A stretch of DNA of 46,459 nt from CAZPHI01 sp964586425 (GCA_964586425.1 CAZPHI010000011.1:1-46459); one strand, 5' to 3'. Positions 26,660 through 35,909 are shown, counted from the stretch's first letter. Program-made: numbers and translations. Notes: generated by a model not told the origin, from the sequence alone.

Positions 26660-26750
26660 TTTATGAAACCATATTTTTAAGTTTTATAGATGTGCAAGAT
26701 GAATGAAATTCACCTTGCACATTAATATGCTTATAAAATAGTTTCATAAA
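26660..26750. repeat. 91-base nested inverted repeat between uppP and the ABC-F gene
   Basis: Outer arms TTTATGAAAC (26660-26669) and GTTTCATAAA (26741-26750), a middle pair TTTTATA/TATAAAA and an inner perfect stem ATGTGCAAG (26690-26698)/CTTGCACAT (26714-26722) with TGAAT/ATTCA at the tip are all roughly concentric. It could be the uppP terminator, a structured leader of the ABC-F gene or a palindromic element. No long U tract follows it. Confidence 0.7.
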
Positions 26751-26754
26751 CATA

Positions 26755-27621
26755 TTAAATTAATGTTTTTATTGCAAAGTACGCGAATACAACAATACCA
26801 AGTATTATTCTGTACCAGCCAAATATCTTGAAATCATGTTTTTTAACAAAGCCTGTAAGCATCTTAATTATCATTAACGATACCAGGAATGCTACAAGCA
26901 TTCCAATAACAAGAATAGCACCTTCCATTGCTGTAAAACCAAAGCCAGTTTTCACAAAGAACTTTAGAATTTTTAATAGACTGGCACCAAACATAACTGG
27001 AACAGCTAAAAAGAATGTGAATTCTGTTGCAATTGGTCTATTAACACCTGCAAGCATCGCACCTATAATTGTTGCACCCGAACGTGATGTTCCAGGGAAT
27101 ATTGCAGCTACCAGCTGCCATGCACCAATAATTATTGCATCCTTATATGTAATATCATCAAGAGATTTTACTCTGTATTTCTTACGTCTGTTCTTGTTTT
27201 CAACAATAATGAATAATACACCTACGATAATAAGCATTGCTGCAACAACGTACCATTTGTAAAGAACTGCATCAATCAAATCATCAAAACATACTCCTAC
27301 TATCGCAGCTGGAATACACGCAACAATAATCTTTAACCACATCACAAGAATATTCTTCTTAACTACTCTATTACCGTAACGTCTTTTATTTCTTTTGCCT
27401 AATGAAAATGGAAAAAGTTTATTCCAGAAAAGAACAACAACCGCCAATACAGCACCTAACTGAATTACTACCAAAAACATTGACTTAAACTCAGGGCTTA
27501 CATTAAGTTTAATAAATTCATCAACAAGAATCATATGTCCTGTACTACTAACAGGCAGCCACTCTGTAACACCTTCTACGATTCCAAGAATAATCGCCTT
27601 AATAATCTCAATAAAATCCAT
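26755..27621 (-). CDS. uppP: Undecaprenyl-diphosphate phosphatase
   Basis: A 288-residue polytopic membrane enzyme that dephosphorylates undecaprenyl pyrophosphate to recycle the cell-wall lipid carrier; it is also a bacitracin-resistance factor. The family motifs are clear: EGVTEWLPVSSTGH near the N-terminus and PGTSRSGAT in the second repeat. The ATG at 27621 is chosen because GGAGAG lies 6-7 bases before it; an upstream ATG at 27633 is part of that ribosome binding site. A good promoter lies 57 bases upstream. Confidence 0.95.
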   Translation of the reverse strand: MDFIEIIKAIILGIVEGVTEWLPVSSTGHMILVDEFIKLNVSPEFKSMFLVVIQLGAVLAVVVLFWNKLFPFSLGKRNKRRYGNRVVKKNILVMWLKIIVACIPAAIVGVCFDDLIDAVLYKWYVVAAMLIIVGVLFIIVENKNRRKKYRVKSLDDITYKDAIIIGAWQLVAAIFPGTSRSGATIIGAMLAGVNRPIATEFTFFLAVPVMFGASLLKILKFFVKTGFGFTAMEGAILVIGMLVAFLVSLMIIKMLTGFVKKHDFKIFGWYRIILGIVVFAYFAIKTLI

Positions 27622-27677
27622 AACTCTCTCCATTCAGTATTATCTATTTGATTAATATAATTAACTATACTCTATGG

Positions 27678-27706
27678 ATTATATAACACATTATACTTTT
27701 ATTCAA
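27678..27706 (-). promoter_or_regulatory. Promoter of uppP
   Basis: Minus-strand TTGAAT (27706-27701) and consensus TATAAT (27683-27678) are spaced by 17 bases in the gap after the GntR/ABC operon. Confidence 0.7.
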
Positions 27707-27752
27707 TTGTATATATTACAAGATGGCACAATATTTACCTCTTCTTTACACA

Positions 27753-28247
27753 TTATAGTTCTCTGGCCATGAATACAATTACAAGCGATTCCATTAAAGT
27801 AAGCAGTATTATTATAATTGAAGGATAATATGCCCAAATACATAGATAGGAATAGCGTGCAATTGCAGTAGCCACACAATTAAGTCCCTGACATACAACA
27901 AGCAGTCTTATAGAAAATCTTAACAATAGCGCCAATTTACCGCTAATTAACACCTTTTTATTAACCGGGATATTAATATATTTATCAAACACCGATACAT
28001 TCTCGCCCGACTCTTTGATTACTGTTAATGTATGAGTATACAGATATATTGCAAAAGCTGACATTAATAAGAACATGCCAACAAATATACCGTCCTCATT
28101 CTTCATATTCACAGGTGCAATGGAGAGTAATCCTGCAAATGCTGTGCACACACCAGCACCAATACACTCATTGCTAGACCCTGCATGTCTGCGCATCAGA
28201 ATCTCATAATCCATCTGTTTATATACACTCGTTCTATCTCCAAACAT
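27753..28247 (-). CDS. Small membrane protein, likely permease subunit of the second GntR/ABC operon
   Basis: A 164-residue protein with about four hydrophobic helices. I do not recognise a named family; the location three bases after a small ABC ATPase gene suggests it is that ATPase's membrane partner. The N-terminal segment DRTSVYKQMDYEILMRRHAG is polar and could contact the ATPase. GAGG precedes the ATG. It is short for an ABC-2 permease, but no frameshift is evident around it. Confidence 0.65.
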   Translation of the reverse strand: MFGDRTSVYKQMDYEILMRRHAGSSNECIGAGVCTAFAGLLSIAPVNMKNEDGIFVGMFLLMSAFAIYLYTHTLTVIKESGENVSVFDKYINIPVNKKVLISGKLALLLRFSIRLLVVCQGLNCVATAIARYSYLCIWAYYPSIIIILLTLMESLVIVFMAREL

Positions 28248-28250
28248 ATA

Positions 28251-28913
28251 TTACAGTTCCTCCCTGCTACAATTCTTTGTTATTACGCCATCTTCAATAT
28301 TGACAATATAATCAGCTATTCTGTCCAAATCTGACAGTATATTAGTTGATATAAGTACTGCTGCATCATTAGCAGCAACTATCGACTGAAGTGTTTTGAA
28401 AAACTCTCTTTTGTATATTGGGTCAAGTCCAGCTGTTGGCTCATCCATTATATACAGCGTAGCTCTATGCGCTATTGCAAATGCCAGCTGAAACCTTACA
28501 TAATTACCTCTCGAAAGATTCTTGATAGGCGTTGAAGTCGATACCGACAATTCATTAAGAATATTCTTATAACGCTTACTATCCCAATTAGTATAAAATC
28601 CGGATAAAAGCTGTTCATTTTCAATAGCATCACATTCCATAAAGAATGAATTATCCTCTGATATTACACCTAAGCGATCGGCAACCATACACCTATTCTT
28701 CTTAATATCAGTTCCATACACACTAATATTGCCAGAATAATTCTTGTACTTTCTCGATACCAAAGACATAAGTGTCGTCTTTCCAGAGCCATTACTTCCT
28801 GTTAATACAGTAATATATCCCTGTCTTACTGTAAATGCTATATCTTTCAGCTCAAATCCTTTTATTTTCATTGATACATTATCAAATTCAAGCAAAATCT
28901 TATCTTCTTCCAT
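28251..28913 (-). CDS. ABC transporter ATPase with Asn in the H-loop
   Basis: A 220-residue ABC ATPase: Walker A GSNGSGKTT, signature LSRGN, Walker B LYIMDEPTAGLD. The H-loop that should read STHIL is STNIL, with codon AAT where CAT or CAC is expected, so the gamma-phosphate-sensing His is lost by what could be one base change. Such a change usually weakens hydrolysis strongly. GGAGG precedes the ATG. It belongs to a five-gene operon (ATPase, permease, GntR, ATPase, permease); whether it acts alone or with the 30108-30950 ATPase is not known. Confidence 0.88.
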   Translation of the reverse strand: MEEDKILLEFDNVSMKIKGFELKDIAFTVRQGYITVLTGSNGSGKTTLMSLVSRKYKNYSGNISVYGTDIKKNRCMVADRLGVISEDNSFFMECDAIENEQLLSGFYTNWDSKRYKNILNELSVSTSTPIKNLSRGNYVRFQLAFAIAHRATLYIMDEPTAGLDPIYKREFFKTLQSIVAANDAAVLISTNILSDLDRIADYIVNIEDGVITKNCSREEL

Positions 28914-28956
28914 ACAACCTCCAACGGATTAATCCTTTAAAGTAATACTTGCTTTC

Positions 28957-29331
28957 TTATTCATTCTTATAAAGCACGGTCACTAAATCAATCACCTCAG
29001 AAAGGCTCAGACCTGCTGCCTTAGCATCTTCTATTAGCTGTGCAAAATGTCCTTCTAAAAGCATGGTTTGCTTCTCCTTAAGAATCTCTCGATTCAATTC
29101 ACATACATAAAAGCCTTTGCCTGCAACTGACGTAATAATGCCTTCCGCTTCCAGCACTTCATACGCCTTCTTTGTAGTAATTACACTAACAGAAAGCTCT
29201 TTTGCCAATGCTCTAATTGATGGCAGTGCTTCTCCTGCCACCAAATCCTTTTTAACAATTGCGTCCTTCATCTGATTAACTATCTGCTCATATATCGATA
29301 ATGGCGAATTTGGCATAATTATTATCTTCAA
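28957..29331 (-). CDS. GntR-family regulator, YtrA subfamily (TTG start)
   Basis: A 124-residue short GntR repressor: N-terminal SPLSIYEQIVNQMKDAIVKKD, winged helix with LPSIRALAKELSVSVITTKKAYEVLE, then a short helical tail (LIEDAKAAGLSLSEVIDL). The likely start is TTG, giving a TTGA four-base overlap with the upstream permease stop and a family-like MKIII opening; an ATG at 29316 is the alternative. Its probable target is the 42-bp palindrome in front of the operon. Confidence 0.85.
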   Translation of the reverse strand: MKIIIMPNSPLSIYEQIVNQMKDAIVKKDLVAGEALPSIRALAKELSVSVITTKKAYEVLEAEGIITSVAGKGFYVCELNREILKEKQTMLLEGHFAQLIEDAKAAGLSLSEVIDLVTVLYKNE

Positions 29332-30065
29332 TCTCTGCCTGCTTTCTCTGTGATATTCCTTTCCACAGTGTAATAATATTCATAGCTTGCAGCGTAATGT
29401 ACCAGTTCATTATACTTTCTCCTATGGAAGGAAATAAGAATAATAGAACTTATAATTATATACAAATAGCTGCACACATTGCCAAAACTAAAATCAAAGC
29501 TTTCAAGCCCTGCTGTCATAATAATTATAAGACCTATAACATATATAAATGCTAATAGAAATGAATCAGCAAGATCAAGCACCTGCATTCTTTCTGTATT
29601 ATATCTTCTTCTCTGCATCTCATTACCATATATAGTATTTGCATTAAACTGTACAATAGATGAATAATTAATTGCAATTATTGTGATTGACTGCAGTAGC
29701 AGCTCAATCAATACACAGGCACCAGACACCTCTCCTAATGCAAACAAAATTACGCTTATTAATACATTAATCAAAAAAGATACACAAAACCGCAACCAGA
29801 ACCCCTGTCTAACATATCTATACCTGTATTCTGCATCTACAGGACAGATATATAAAGTTTTAGGCACTCTTAACTGGAACATAGTGAATATTATAAGTGT
29901 CGCTATTATGAATATCAAATATGCCGCTCTAGCATTCAATTCACGATCAAGCAGTATTGGTAACGTACAGCCAAGTGGAATCAGATTATATAATCCTTTT
30001 GCATTCTCTTTTAAGCTGCTCACGTTATATAAAACAAACAATTTTAAATTAGATGTGTATTGCAT
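29328..30065 (-). CDS. Polytopic membrane protein, probable ABC permease
   Basis: A 245-residue protein with about six hydrophobic helices and a cytoplasmic polar stretch (NANTIYGNEMQRRRYNTERM). It is not a family I can name. Its position between the ATPase gene (43 bases upstream) and the GntR gene (4-base overlap) makes it the likely membrane partner of the first ATPase. Confidence 0.65.
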   Translation of the reverse strand: MQYTSNLKLFVLYNVSSLKENAKGLYNLIPLGCTLPILLDRELNARAAYLIFIIATLIIFTMFQLRVPKTLYICPVDAEYRYRYVRQGFWLRFCVSFLINVLISVILFALGEVSGACVLIELLLQSITIIAINYSSIVQFNANTIYGNEMQRRRYNTERMQVLDLADSFLLAFIYVIGLIIIMTAGLESFDFSFGNVCSYLYIIISSIILISFHRRKYNELVHYAASYEYYYTVERNITEKAGRD

Positions 30066-30107
30066 GATATACCTCCTCTATTCTCATCCACAATCTTACT
30101 CCACAAT

Positions 30108-30950
30108 CTATATGTTTTGTAATAGATAATACATTATGTCGTCAATCTTTGGACGTTCAATCTTTAGTTCTGTATCAAGCGCATATATATTGCTTTTCTT
30201 AATAAATGCTGTTGTAAATAATTCACTTTTTTCCTTCGCGATCACAAGCTTACTTGGAATTAGATTAATCTTATAATTTTCTCCTCTAATAATCTGATAC
30301 TCATCCAAAAGACTCTCTTTATCATTAAAGAACTTCACTTTTCCTTTATCAATGCAAAGAATATAATCTGCTATTTCATCTAACTGTGTCGTAAGATGAG
30401 TTGATAATAATACGCTCCTGGTTCCATCATTAACAAAATCAAGAAGCATCTTGTTAAATTCTTTTCTAGAGTCTTCATCTAGATTAGCTGATGGTTCATC
30501 CATAATAAGTAATTTGGGAAAATGTGACATGGCCATTGCAATCTGAAACTTAACTTGCATTCCTTTTGACATCATACATAACTTGCGTTTTGAATCTATC
30601 TTATAATGCTTCAAACATTCATTAAAATATTCCATATTAAACCCTTCATAAAATCTTCCAAAAATCTCTGCATTCTTCTTCGCGCTAAGATTTTCAGCAT
30701 ACATTGATGCATCAAGTACAATTCCTACTTCCGATTTAGCAAGTGCTTCATTCTCATCTAAGTCATAACCATTAATAATGACCTTGCCATAATCTTTGCG
30801 ATATATATTAAGAATTGACTTAATAAGCGTTGATTTACCAGAGCCATTCTTTCCGATAAGTCCGCATATATAGCCAGCTGGTATTGTAAAATTAACTTCA
30901 TCAAGCTTAAAGTTACTTAATGTTTTATTTAGTTCCTTGACTTCAAGCAT
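30108..30950 (-). CDS. ABC transporter ATPase of a YtrA-type operon
   Basis: A 280-residue ABC ATPase with all catalytic motifs: Walker A GKNGSGKST, signature MSKGMQ (as usual in the YtrB/Lachnospiraceae group), Walker B LLIMDEPSANLD and H-loop STHLTTQ, plus a ~70-residue C-terminal domain. It opens the second GntR/ABC operon. Substrate unknown; relatives act in peptide, bacteriocin or envelope-stress export. The palindromic operator ends 21 bases upstream of its start. Confidence 0.9.
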   Translation of the reverse strand: MLEVKELNKTLSNFKLDEVNFTIPAGYICGLIGKNGSGKSTLIKSILNIYRKDYGKVIINGYDLDENEALAKSEVGIVLDASMYAENLSAKKNAEIFGRFYEGFNMEYFNECLKHYKIDSKRKLCMMSKGMQVKFQIAMAMSHFPKLLIMDEPSANLDEDSRKEFNKMLLDFVNDGTRSVLLSTHLTTQLDEIADYILCIDKGKVKFFNDKESLLDEYQIIRGENYKINLIPSKLVIAKEKSELFTTAFIKKSNIYALDTELKIERPKIDDIMYYLLQNI

Positions 30951-30970
30951 ATCAATGTCCTCCTAATAGT

Positions 30971-31012
30971 TGTATATATACTGTATATGTCGATATATAC
31001 AGTATATATACA
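30971..31012. promoter_or_regulatory. 42-bp perfect palindromic operator of the second GntR/ABC operon
   Basis: TGTATATATACTGTATAT (30971-30988) and its exact complement (30995-31012) flank the 6 bases GTCGAT. Each arm itself holds a smaller TATACTGTATA-type dyad, so the site may take two dimers. It lies directly before the first gene of an operon that encodes a YtrA-type GntR regulator, which is its most likely ligand. Confidence 0.75.
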
Positions 31013-31050
31013 GCCGAGCATTCTGTCAATACTTTTTATATCTAAGCAAT

Positions 31051-31083
31051 AAAAAAGCAGTATTCAAATCAATGAATACCGCC
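31051..31083 (-). terminator. Intrinsic terminator of the fru-pts operon
   Basis: Stem arms 31057-31065 and 31074-31082 (one mismatch), followed on the minus strand by TTTTTTATT, lie 13 bases after the ptsI stop. Confidence 0.85.
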
Positions 31084-31095
31084 TTTTCATTATAC

Positions 31096-32736
31096 TTACA
31101 GGCACTTTTGTATGTTATTTCTAGTTTCAAGAATTGATGAAGGATTAACACTATATTCATCAAGTCCCCATTCAACGAGTTTTTCAATCATTGCTGGATT
31201 ACTCGCTGCTTCTCCACACATCCCCACCGAAATTCCAGCATTTTTACCTGTCTTAATAATATGTTCAATGCATCTTAAAACAGCAGGATTGAATGCCGAA
31301 TACAGATTAGCAACATGCGCATTGCCTCTATCCGCAGCCATTATATACTGCGTAAGGTCGTTAGTTCCAATTGAAAAAAATGTTGCTTCTTTCGCAAGTT
31401 CATCGGCCATTACACAAGCTGCTGGCGTCTCAATCATCACTCCGATTTGCAGATTCTTATTATATGCGATTCCATCTCGTTCAAACTCATCGCATATATC
31501 TTTTACCATCTGCTTAACCTCTAATAATTCGCTTACACAAGTTACCATCGGAACCATAATCCTGATATCTCCGAATGCACTCGCCCTTACCAATGCTCTT
31601 AACTGAGTCAAGTAAAGTTCCTTTTTATCAAGGCAGATTCGAATAGCTCTGTATCCAAGGAATGGATTCTCTTCTCTCGGAAGTTCAAGATATGGAATAT
31701 CCTTATCACCGCCTGCATCAAGCGTTCTAATTATCACAGGTCTTCCATTAAGTTTTTTCGCTACATCCTTATATGCTTCAAACTGCTCATTTTCATTAGG
31801 TGCTTTGTTTTTATCCATAAACAAAAATTCTGTTCTAAAGAGTCCTACACCCTCTCCATCATTGTCAATAACATTACCAGCATCAGTAGCGTTACCAATA
31901 TTGCCATATACTTCAAGAGGACTTCCATCTGCCTTCTTTAATCTTTTGCCACGCATCATATTAAGTGAAGTTATGTATTCCTCATATGCCTTCTTCTGTG
32001 CAGCATATTCATCAATTTCAGACTGCTTAGGATTAACAATAACATTGCCAGATGTACCATCAACAATAATACTGTCTCCGTTGTCAAGTAGATTTGCAAT
32101 ATTAGGCACACTTAATACTGATGGGATTGACATTGCTCTCGAAAGAATTGCAATATGAGATGTTCTTCCACCATTCTCTGTAACGATTCCACACACATTC
32201 GCCCTATTAATTCCAGCAGTCATCGATGGTGTAAGCTCTTTTGCAATTATTATCGTATTAGGCGCTACTTTTGACAAATCAACATCTGGTTTATCTAAGA
32301 GAAGCTTTAGTATACGGACACGCAAATCTTTTATATCATTCACACGCTGACTCATCATCTCATCATCAATCTGACCAAACATTGCGATAAATGTTTGGCA
32401 CACTGTGTCAAATGCCTCTTCTGCACATTGTCCCATACTAATTGCATTATCTACCTCGTTTGCAACCATCGGATCACTAATCATTGAAAGCTGACCATCA
32501 AGAATCTCTGATTCTTTATCTCCTGCTGTTTTTTTAAGCTGTTCAATCAACTCATTAGTATTTTGTATAAATGTTTCTACACATTTTTCATATCTTTGTT
32601 TTTCTGCCTGGCGCATATCTTCCGCGATTTCTTTTCTTGCATAACTAATATCAGTTTCTTTTACAACTATCGCACATCCAATTCCAATTCCTGCGGCCGC
32701 TCCAATTCCATTGTATATAATACTTTGTTTATTCAT
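31096..32736 (-). CDS. ptsI: PTS enzyme I (phosphoenolpyruvate-protein phosphotransferase)
   Basis: A 546-residue cytosolic enzyme that takes phosphate from PEP and passes it to HPr. The phosphorylated His is His194 in GGRTSHIAILSRAM; the PEP-binding C-terminal barrel shows GEGVGLFRTEFLF, IGTNDLTQYIMAADR and GMCGEAAS with the catalytic Cys. The length is slightly short for the family (usually about 570) but all parts are present. It ends the fructose operon, 34 bases after ptsH. Confidence 0.96.
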   Translation of the reverse strand: MNKQSIIYNGIGAAAGIGIGCAIVVKETDISYARKEIAEDMRQAEKQRYEKCVETFIQNTNELIEQLKKTAGDKESEILDGQLSMISDPMVANEVDNAISMGQCAEEAFDTVCQTFIAMFGQIDDEMMSQRVNDIKDLRVRILKLLLDKPDVDLSKVAPNTIIIAKELTPSMTAGINRANVCGIVTENGGRTSHIAILSRAMSIPSVLSVPNIANLLDNGDSIIVDGTSGNVIVNPKQSEIDEYAAQKKAYEEYITSLNMMRGKRLKKADGSPLEVYGNIGNATDAGNVIDNDGEGVGLFRTEFLFMDKNKAPNENEQFEAYKDVAKKLNGRPVIIRTLDAGGDKDIPYLELPREENPFLGYRAIRICLDKKELYLTQLRALVRASAFGDIRIMVPMVTCVSELLEVKQMVKDICDEFERDGIAYNKNLQIGVMIETPAACVMADELAKEATFFSIGTNDLTQYIMAADRGNAHVANLYSAFNPAVLRCIEHIIKTGKNAGISVGMCGEAASNPAMIEKLVEWGLDEYSVNPSSILETRNNIQKCL

Positions 32737-32770
32737 ATGCCTCTCCCATCCAAGAAAGAATCAGTGCATT

Positions 32771-33037
32771 CTACATCTCACCAAATCCGCTCTCAATAAG
32801 CTCTGTTATCTTTGACATTGCAAGTTCTTCATCTTCTCCGTTACATCTTACTTCGATTTCTGTTCCGTATTTGATACATGCTGACATTACAAGCATTATG
32901 CTCTTTCCATTTATCTCTAAACCGTTCTTAACAATTGTAACATCGCATTTGTATGCATTCAATGCCTTTGTCATAATGCTTGCAGGTCTCATATGTAATC
33001 CCTGCTCGTTTTTTATTTTGAATGTTTTTGTAATCAT
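32771..33037 (-). CDS. ptsH: PTS phosphocarrier protein HPr
   Basis: An 88-residue phosphocarrier between enzyme I and the fructose EIIA. His15 sits in GLHMRPAS and Ser46 in NGKSIMLVMSA; the latter is the HPr-kinase site used in Firmicutes catabolite repression, so regulation by HprK is possible. The ATG at 33037 is chosen because GGAGGAT lies just upstream; an ATG at 33052 overlaps that SD. In many clostridia ptsH sits in the fru operon as here. Confidence 0.95.
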   Translation of the reverse strand: MITKTFKIKNEQGLHMRPASIMTKALNAYKCDVTIVKNGLEINGKSIMLVMSACIKYGTEIEVRCNGEDEELAMSKITELIESGFGEM

Positions 33038-33052
33038 ATTCTTATCCTCCAT

Positions 33053-33110
33053 TATTTATATTATTATTGTTATTATCTATTATTGTTATTATTTATTATT
33101 TTTAATCGGT
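33053..33110. repeat. AT-rich trinucleotide tract
   Basis: Low-complexity sequence of repeated TTATTA/TTGTTATTA units covers the 51-base gap between ptsH and fruA and the last fruA codons. It seems a simple-sequence spacer; no hairpin or promoter was seen in it. Confidence 0.6.
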
Positions 33111-34999
33111 TTCTTTAGCAAACTAATCATAAGCATGCTAACAATTGATCCTGCTACTAATGCTATCACATATCCGGCTACATTACCAACAACCGGGAAT
33201 ACAAAGATTCCACCGTGTGGAGCTCTAAGTGTACATCCAAGTGCCATTGAGATTCCGCCTGATACAGCAGAGCCAACAATACATGATGGAATAATCTTAA
33301 GTGGTTCAGCTGCTGCATATGGTATTGCACCTTCTGATATAAAGCAAAGACCCATAATATAATTAACAAGTCCTGATTTTCTCTGATCTGCTGTCCATCT
33401 ATTCTTGAAAAATGTTGTTGAAAGTGCAATCGCAATTGGAGGCACCATACCACCAACCATAACTGCAGCCATTATATCATAATTTCCACTAGCAATTGAA
33501 GCTGTACCAAAGACATATGCTGCTTTATTGAATGGACCACCCATATCAATTGACATCATTCCACCAACTACACATCCAAGTAATATCTTACTGCCTTCAC
33601 CCATTGAATTAAGTCCATTGCTTAAAGCAGTGTTAAGACTTGCAACAGCCGGATTAATGAGACACATAATGAAACCAATTACAAGTATACCACCTAATGG
33701 ATATATAAGAATAGGTTTTATTCCTTCCAAACTATCAGGAAGATATGAGCAAAGTTTTTTAAGTCCTACTACTACATAGCCGCCAAGGAAACCTGCGATT
33801 AATGCACCAAGGAAACCAGCAGCCACACCTGTTGAGGAAGTAAGTGTCATACCACTTGCAGCTATTGCACCACCAACAAAACCAACAGCAAGACCAGGTC
33901 TGTCTGCAATGCTCATTGCAATGTATCCTGCAAGAATTGGTAACATAAAGTTGAATGCAACACCACCAATATTCTTAAAGAATGCAGCAACTGGTGTATT
34001 AGTACCAAAATTTGCCGGATCAATTGAATAATCATCTAATAAAAATGCAAGTGCAATTAATATTCCGCCACCAATTACAAATGGCAGCATATGTGATACA
34101 CCATTCATAAGATGCTTATATATCTTACGACCAGCACTTTCCTTCTCTCCCTCTGCATTATCAGCTTCACTAGAAGCATTATTACTATGATATACTGGTG
34201 CTTCTTTATTAATTATTTTATTGATTAATTCTTCTGGTTTGTGAATACCATCAGCAACTTTAACCTTTAATACAGGCTTGCCATTAAATCTGTCCATTGC
34301 AACATTCTTATCAGCTGCCACGATTATACCATCACAATTTTCGATTTCTTCTTTAGTCAGTATATTCTTAGCACCACCTGAACCATTAGTTTCAGCTTTA
34401 AGACTGTATCCCATCTCTTTTGCCTTCTTTTCAAGTGCCTCAGCTGCCATATATGTATGTGCAATACCTGTAGGACATGCTGTAACTGCAAGAATTCTGT
34501 AACCGATAGTTTTCTCTGCTTCTTGAATAGAGCTTTCTTCCTTTTGTGCTTCTTCTGCAGTCAATACCTTAAGGAAATCTTCTGGTGTCTTAGCTTCTAA
34601 CAGATTCTTTCTAAGTACATCATCAATAAGCATTCTATTAAGATTAGCAAGTACTTCAAGATGAAGATCACTGCCATCAACAGGTGCAGCAATCATGAAT
34701 ATAAGATTGGTTGGTTTTCCATCCATCGAATCGCAATCAGCACCATCTGGAACAGTAATCGCTGTAAGACCGGCATGTTTAACACTTTCATTCTTCGCAT
34801 GAGGTATAGCAATTCCTTCACCTATCGCAGTGCTACACTGTTCTTCTCTTGCCATAATTCCCTTGGTAAATGTTGTTTCATCATCAATGTTTCCAACACA
34901 TCTATGAAGATTAATCAGTTCTTTGTACGCTTCTTCCTTGTTTGAAGCGCTAACTCCAAGCTTTATTCCTTTTACGTCTAATAAATCAGCAATTTTCAT
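33089..34999 (-). CDS. fruA: Fructose-specific PTS enzyme IIABC
   Basis: A 636-residue membrane transporter that imports fructose as fructose-1-phosphate. Domain order is EIIA (about 1-150, phospho-His67 in GIAIPHAKN), EIIB (about 168-265, phospho-Cys175 in TACPTGIAHTYMAA) and the eight-to-ten-helix EIIC domain (about 290-630) with MSIDMGGPFNKAAY and SEGAIPYAAAEP. Its ATG lies 14 bases inside the end of fruK, with AAAGGAGG well placed, so translation is coupled to fruK. Confidence 0.96.
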   Translation of the reverse strand: MKIADLLDVKGIKLGVSASNKEEAYKELINLHRCVGNIDDETTFTKGIMAREEQCSTAIGEGIAIPHAKNESVKHAGLTAITVPDGADCDSMDGKPTNLIFMIAAPVDGSDLHLEVLANLNRMLIDDVLRKNLLEAKTPEDFLKVLTAEEAQKEESSIQEAEKTIGYRILAVTACPTGIAHTYMAAEALEKKAKEMGYSLKAETNGSGGAKNILTKEEIENCDGIIVAADKNVAMDRFNGKPVLKVKVADGIHKPEELINKIINKEAPVYHSNNASSEADNAEGEKESAGRKIYKHLMNGVSHMLPFVIGGGILIALAFLLDDYSIDPANFGTNTPVAAFFKNIGGVAFNFMLPILAGYIAMSIADRPGLAVGFVGGAIAASGMTLTSSTGVAAGFLGALIAGFLGGYVVVGLKKLCSYLPDSLEGIKPILIYPLGGILVIGFIMCLINPAVASLNTALSNGLNSMGEGSKILLGCVVGGMMSIDMGGPFNKAAYVFGTASIASGNYDIMAAVMVGGMVPPIAIALSTTFFKNRWTADQRKSGLVNYIMGLCFISEGAIPYAAAEPLKIIPSCIVGSAVSGGISMALGCTLRAPHGGIFVFPVVGNVAGYVIALVAGSIVSMLMISLLKKPIKNNK

Positions 35000-35909
35000 A
35001 TGTAATACCTCCTTTATTATACAAATCCATTATCATCTCTTTCGTTCCTAATCCCATTGACATTGCAGTTGCTCCACCAGCTGCCGTTCCAAGCTTCAAT
35101 GCCTTCTCATAATCACCATATTCAATTACACCAGCGATAAATCCTGCCACCATTGAATCGCCAGCACCAACAGAATTAATTGTCTTTCCTTTATGGATTC
35201 CTATCATATGACAACAATCATTACTGTCATATAATAATGCTCCATCTGCTGCCATTGACACAATTACATTCTGTGCTCCAAGTTCCTTGAGTTTTCCAGC
35301 ATATAACTTTACATCATCAATAGAATTAATCTCTGTATCAAACATCTCTGCCAATTCATAATTATTAGGTTTTACAAGGAATGGCTTGTACTTCAAAACA
35401 TTTAACAATAAATCCTTTGTAGCATCTACTATTATTCGCACTCCCTTGCCCTCTAGACGGCTCATTATCACTTCATAGATATTATCTGGAACGCTCTGTG
35501 GAATACTTCCTGCAAGAACCAGGATATCATCCCTGCCAAGCTTGTCTATCTTATTGTAAAGTTCTTTGATATCTTTAGTTGTAATATCCGGGCCAATTCC
35601 ATTGATATCTGTTTCCGTATCTCCTTTTATTTTGACATTGATTCTTGTGTTCCCACTAGCCAGCTTAATAAAATCAATATCAATGCCATCCTGTGTCAGA
35701 CCTTTAGTTAATGCCTCACCAATTGTACCTGCAATAAATCCTAATGCCCTGCTTTTGATTCCGAGATTATTCAGAACGATTGAAACATTAATTCCTTTGC
35801 CTCCATAATACACTTCTTCCGACTCAGTCCTATTGATTTCTCCAGTTTTTAGATCTTTAACTGAAATCACATAATCAATTGCCGGATTGAATGTTACTGT
35901 GTATATCAT
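34986..35909 (-). CDS. fruK: 1-phosphofructokinase
   Basis: A 307-residue PfkB-family sugar kinase that turns fructose-1-phosphate into fructose-1,6-bisphosphate. The N-terminal TVTFNPAIDYVI and GGKGINVSIVLNNLG and the C-terminal catalytic SVGAGDSMVAGFI are all seen. The ATG at 35909 is best placed relative to GGAGAG; a GTG six bases upstream is the alternative. It lies between the regulator and fruA in one operon. Confidence 0.95.
   Translation of the reverse strand: MIYTVTFNPAIDYVISVKDLKTGEINRTESEEVYYGGKGINVSIVLNNLGIKSRALGFIAGTIGEALTKGLTQDGIDIDFIKLASGNTRINVKIKGDTETDINGIGPDITTKDIKELYNKIDKLGRDDILVLAGSIPQSVPDNIYEVIMSRLEGKGVRIIVDATKDLLLNVLKYKPFLVKPNNYELAEMFDTEINSIDDVKLYAGKLKELGAQNVIVSMAADGALLYDSNDCCHMIGIHKGKTINSVGAGDSMVAGFIAGVIEYGDYEKALKLGTAAGGATAMSMGLGTKEMIMDLYNKGGITYENC

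Noticed and set aside
33053..33110. TTA/TTG-type tract as a CRISPR or tandem-repeat locus
   Set aside because: Units are short and irregular, without spacers; it is simple-sequence AT-rich spacer.
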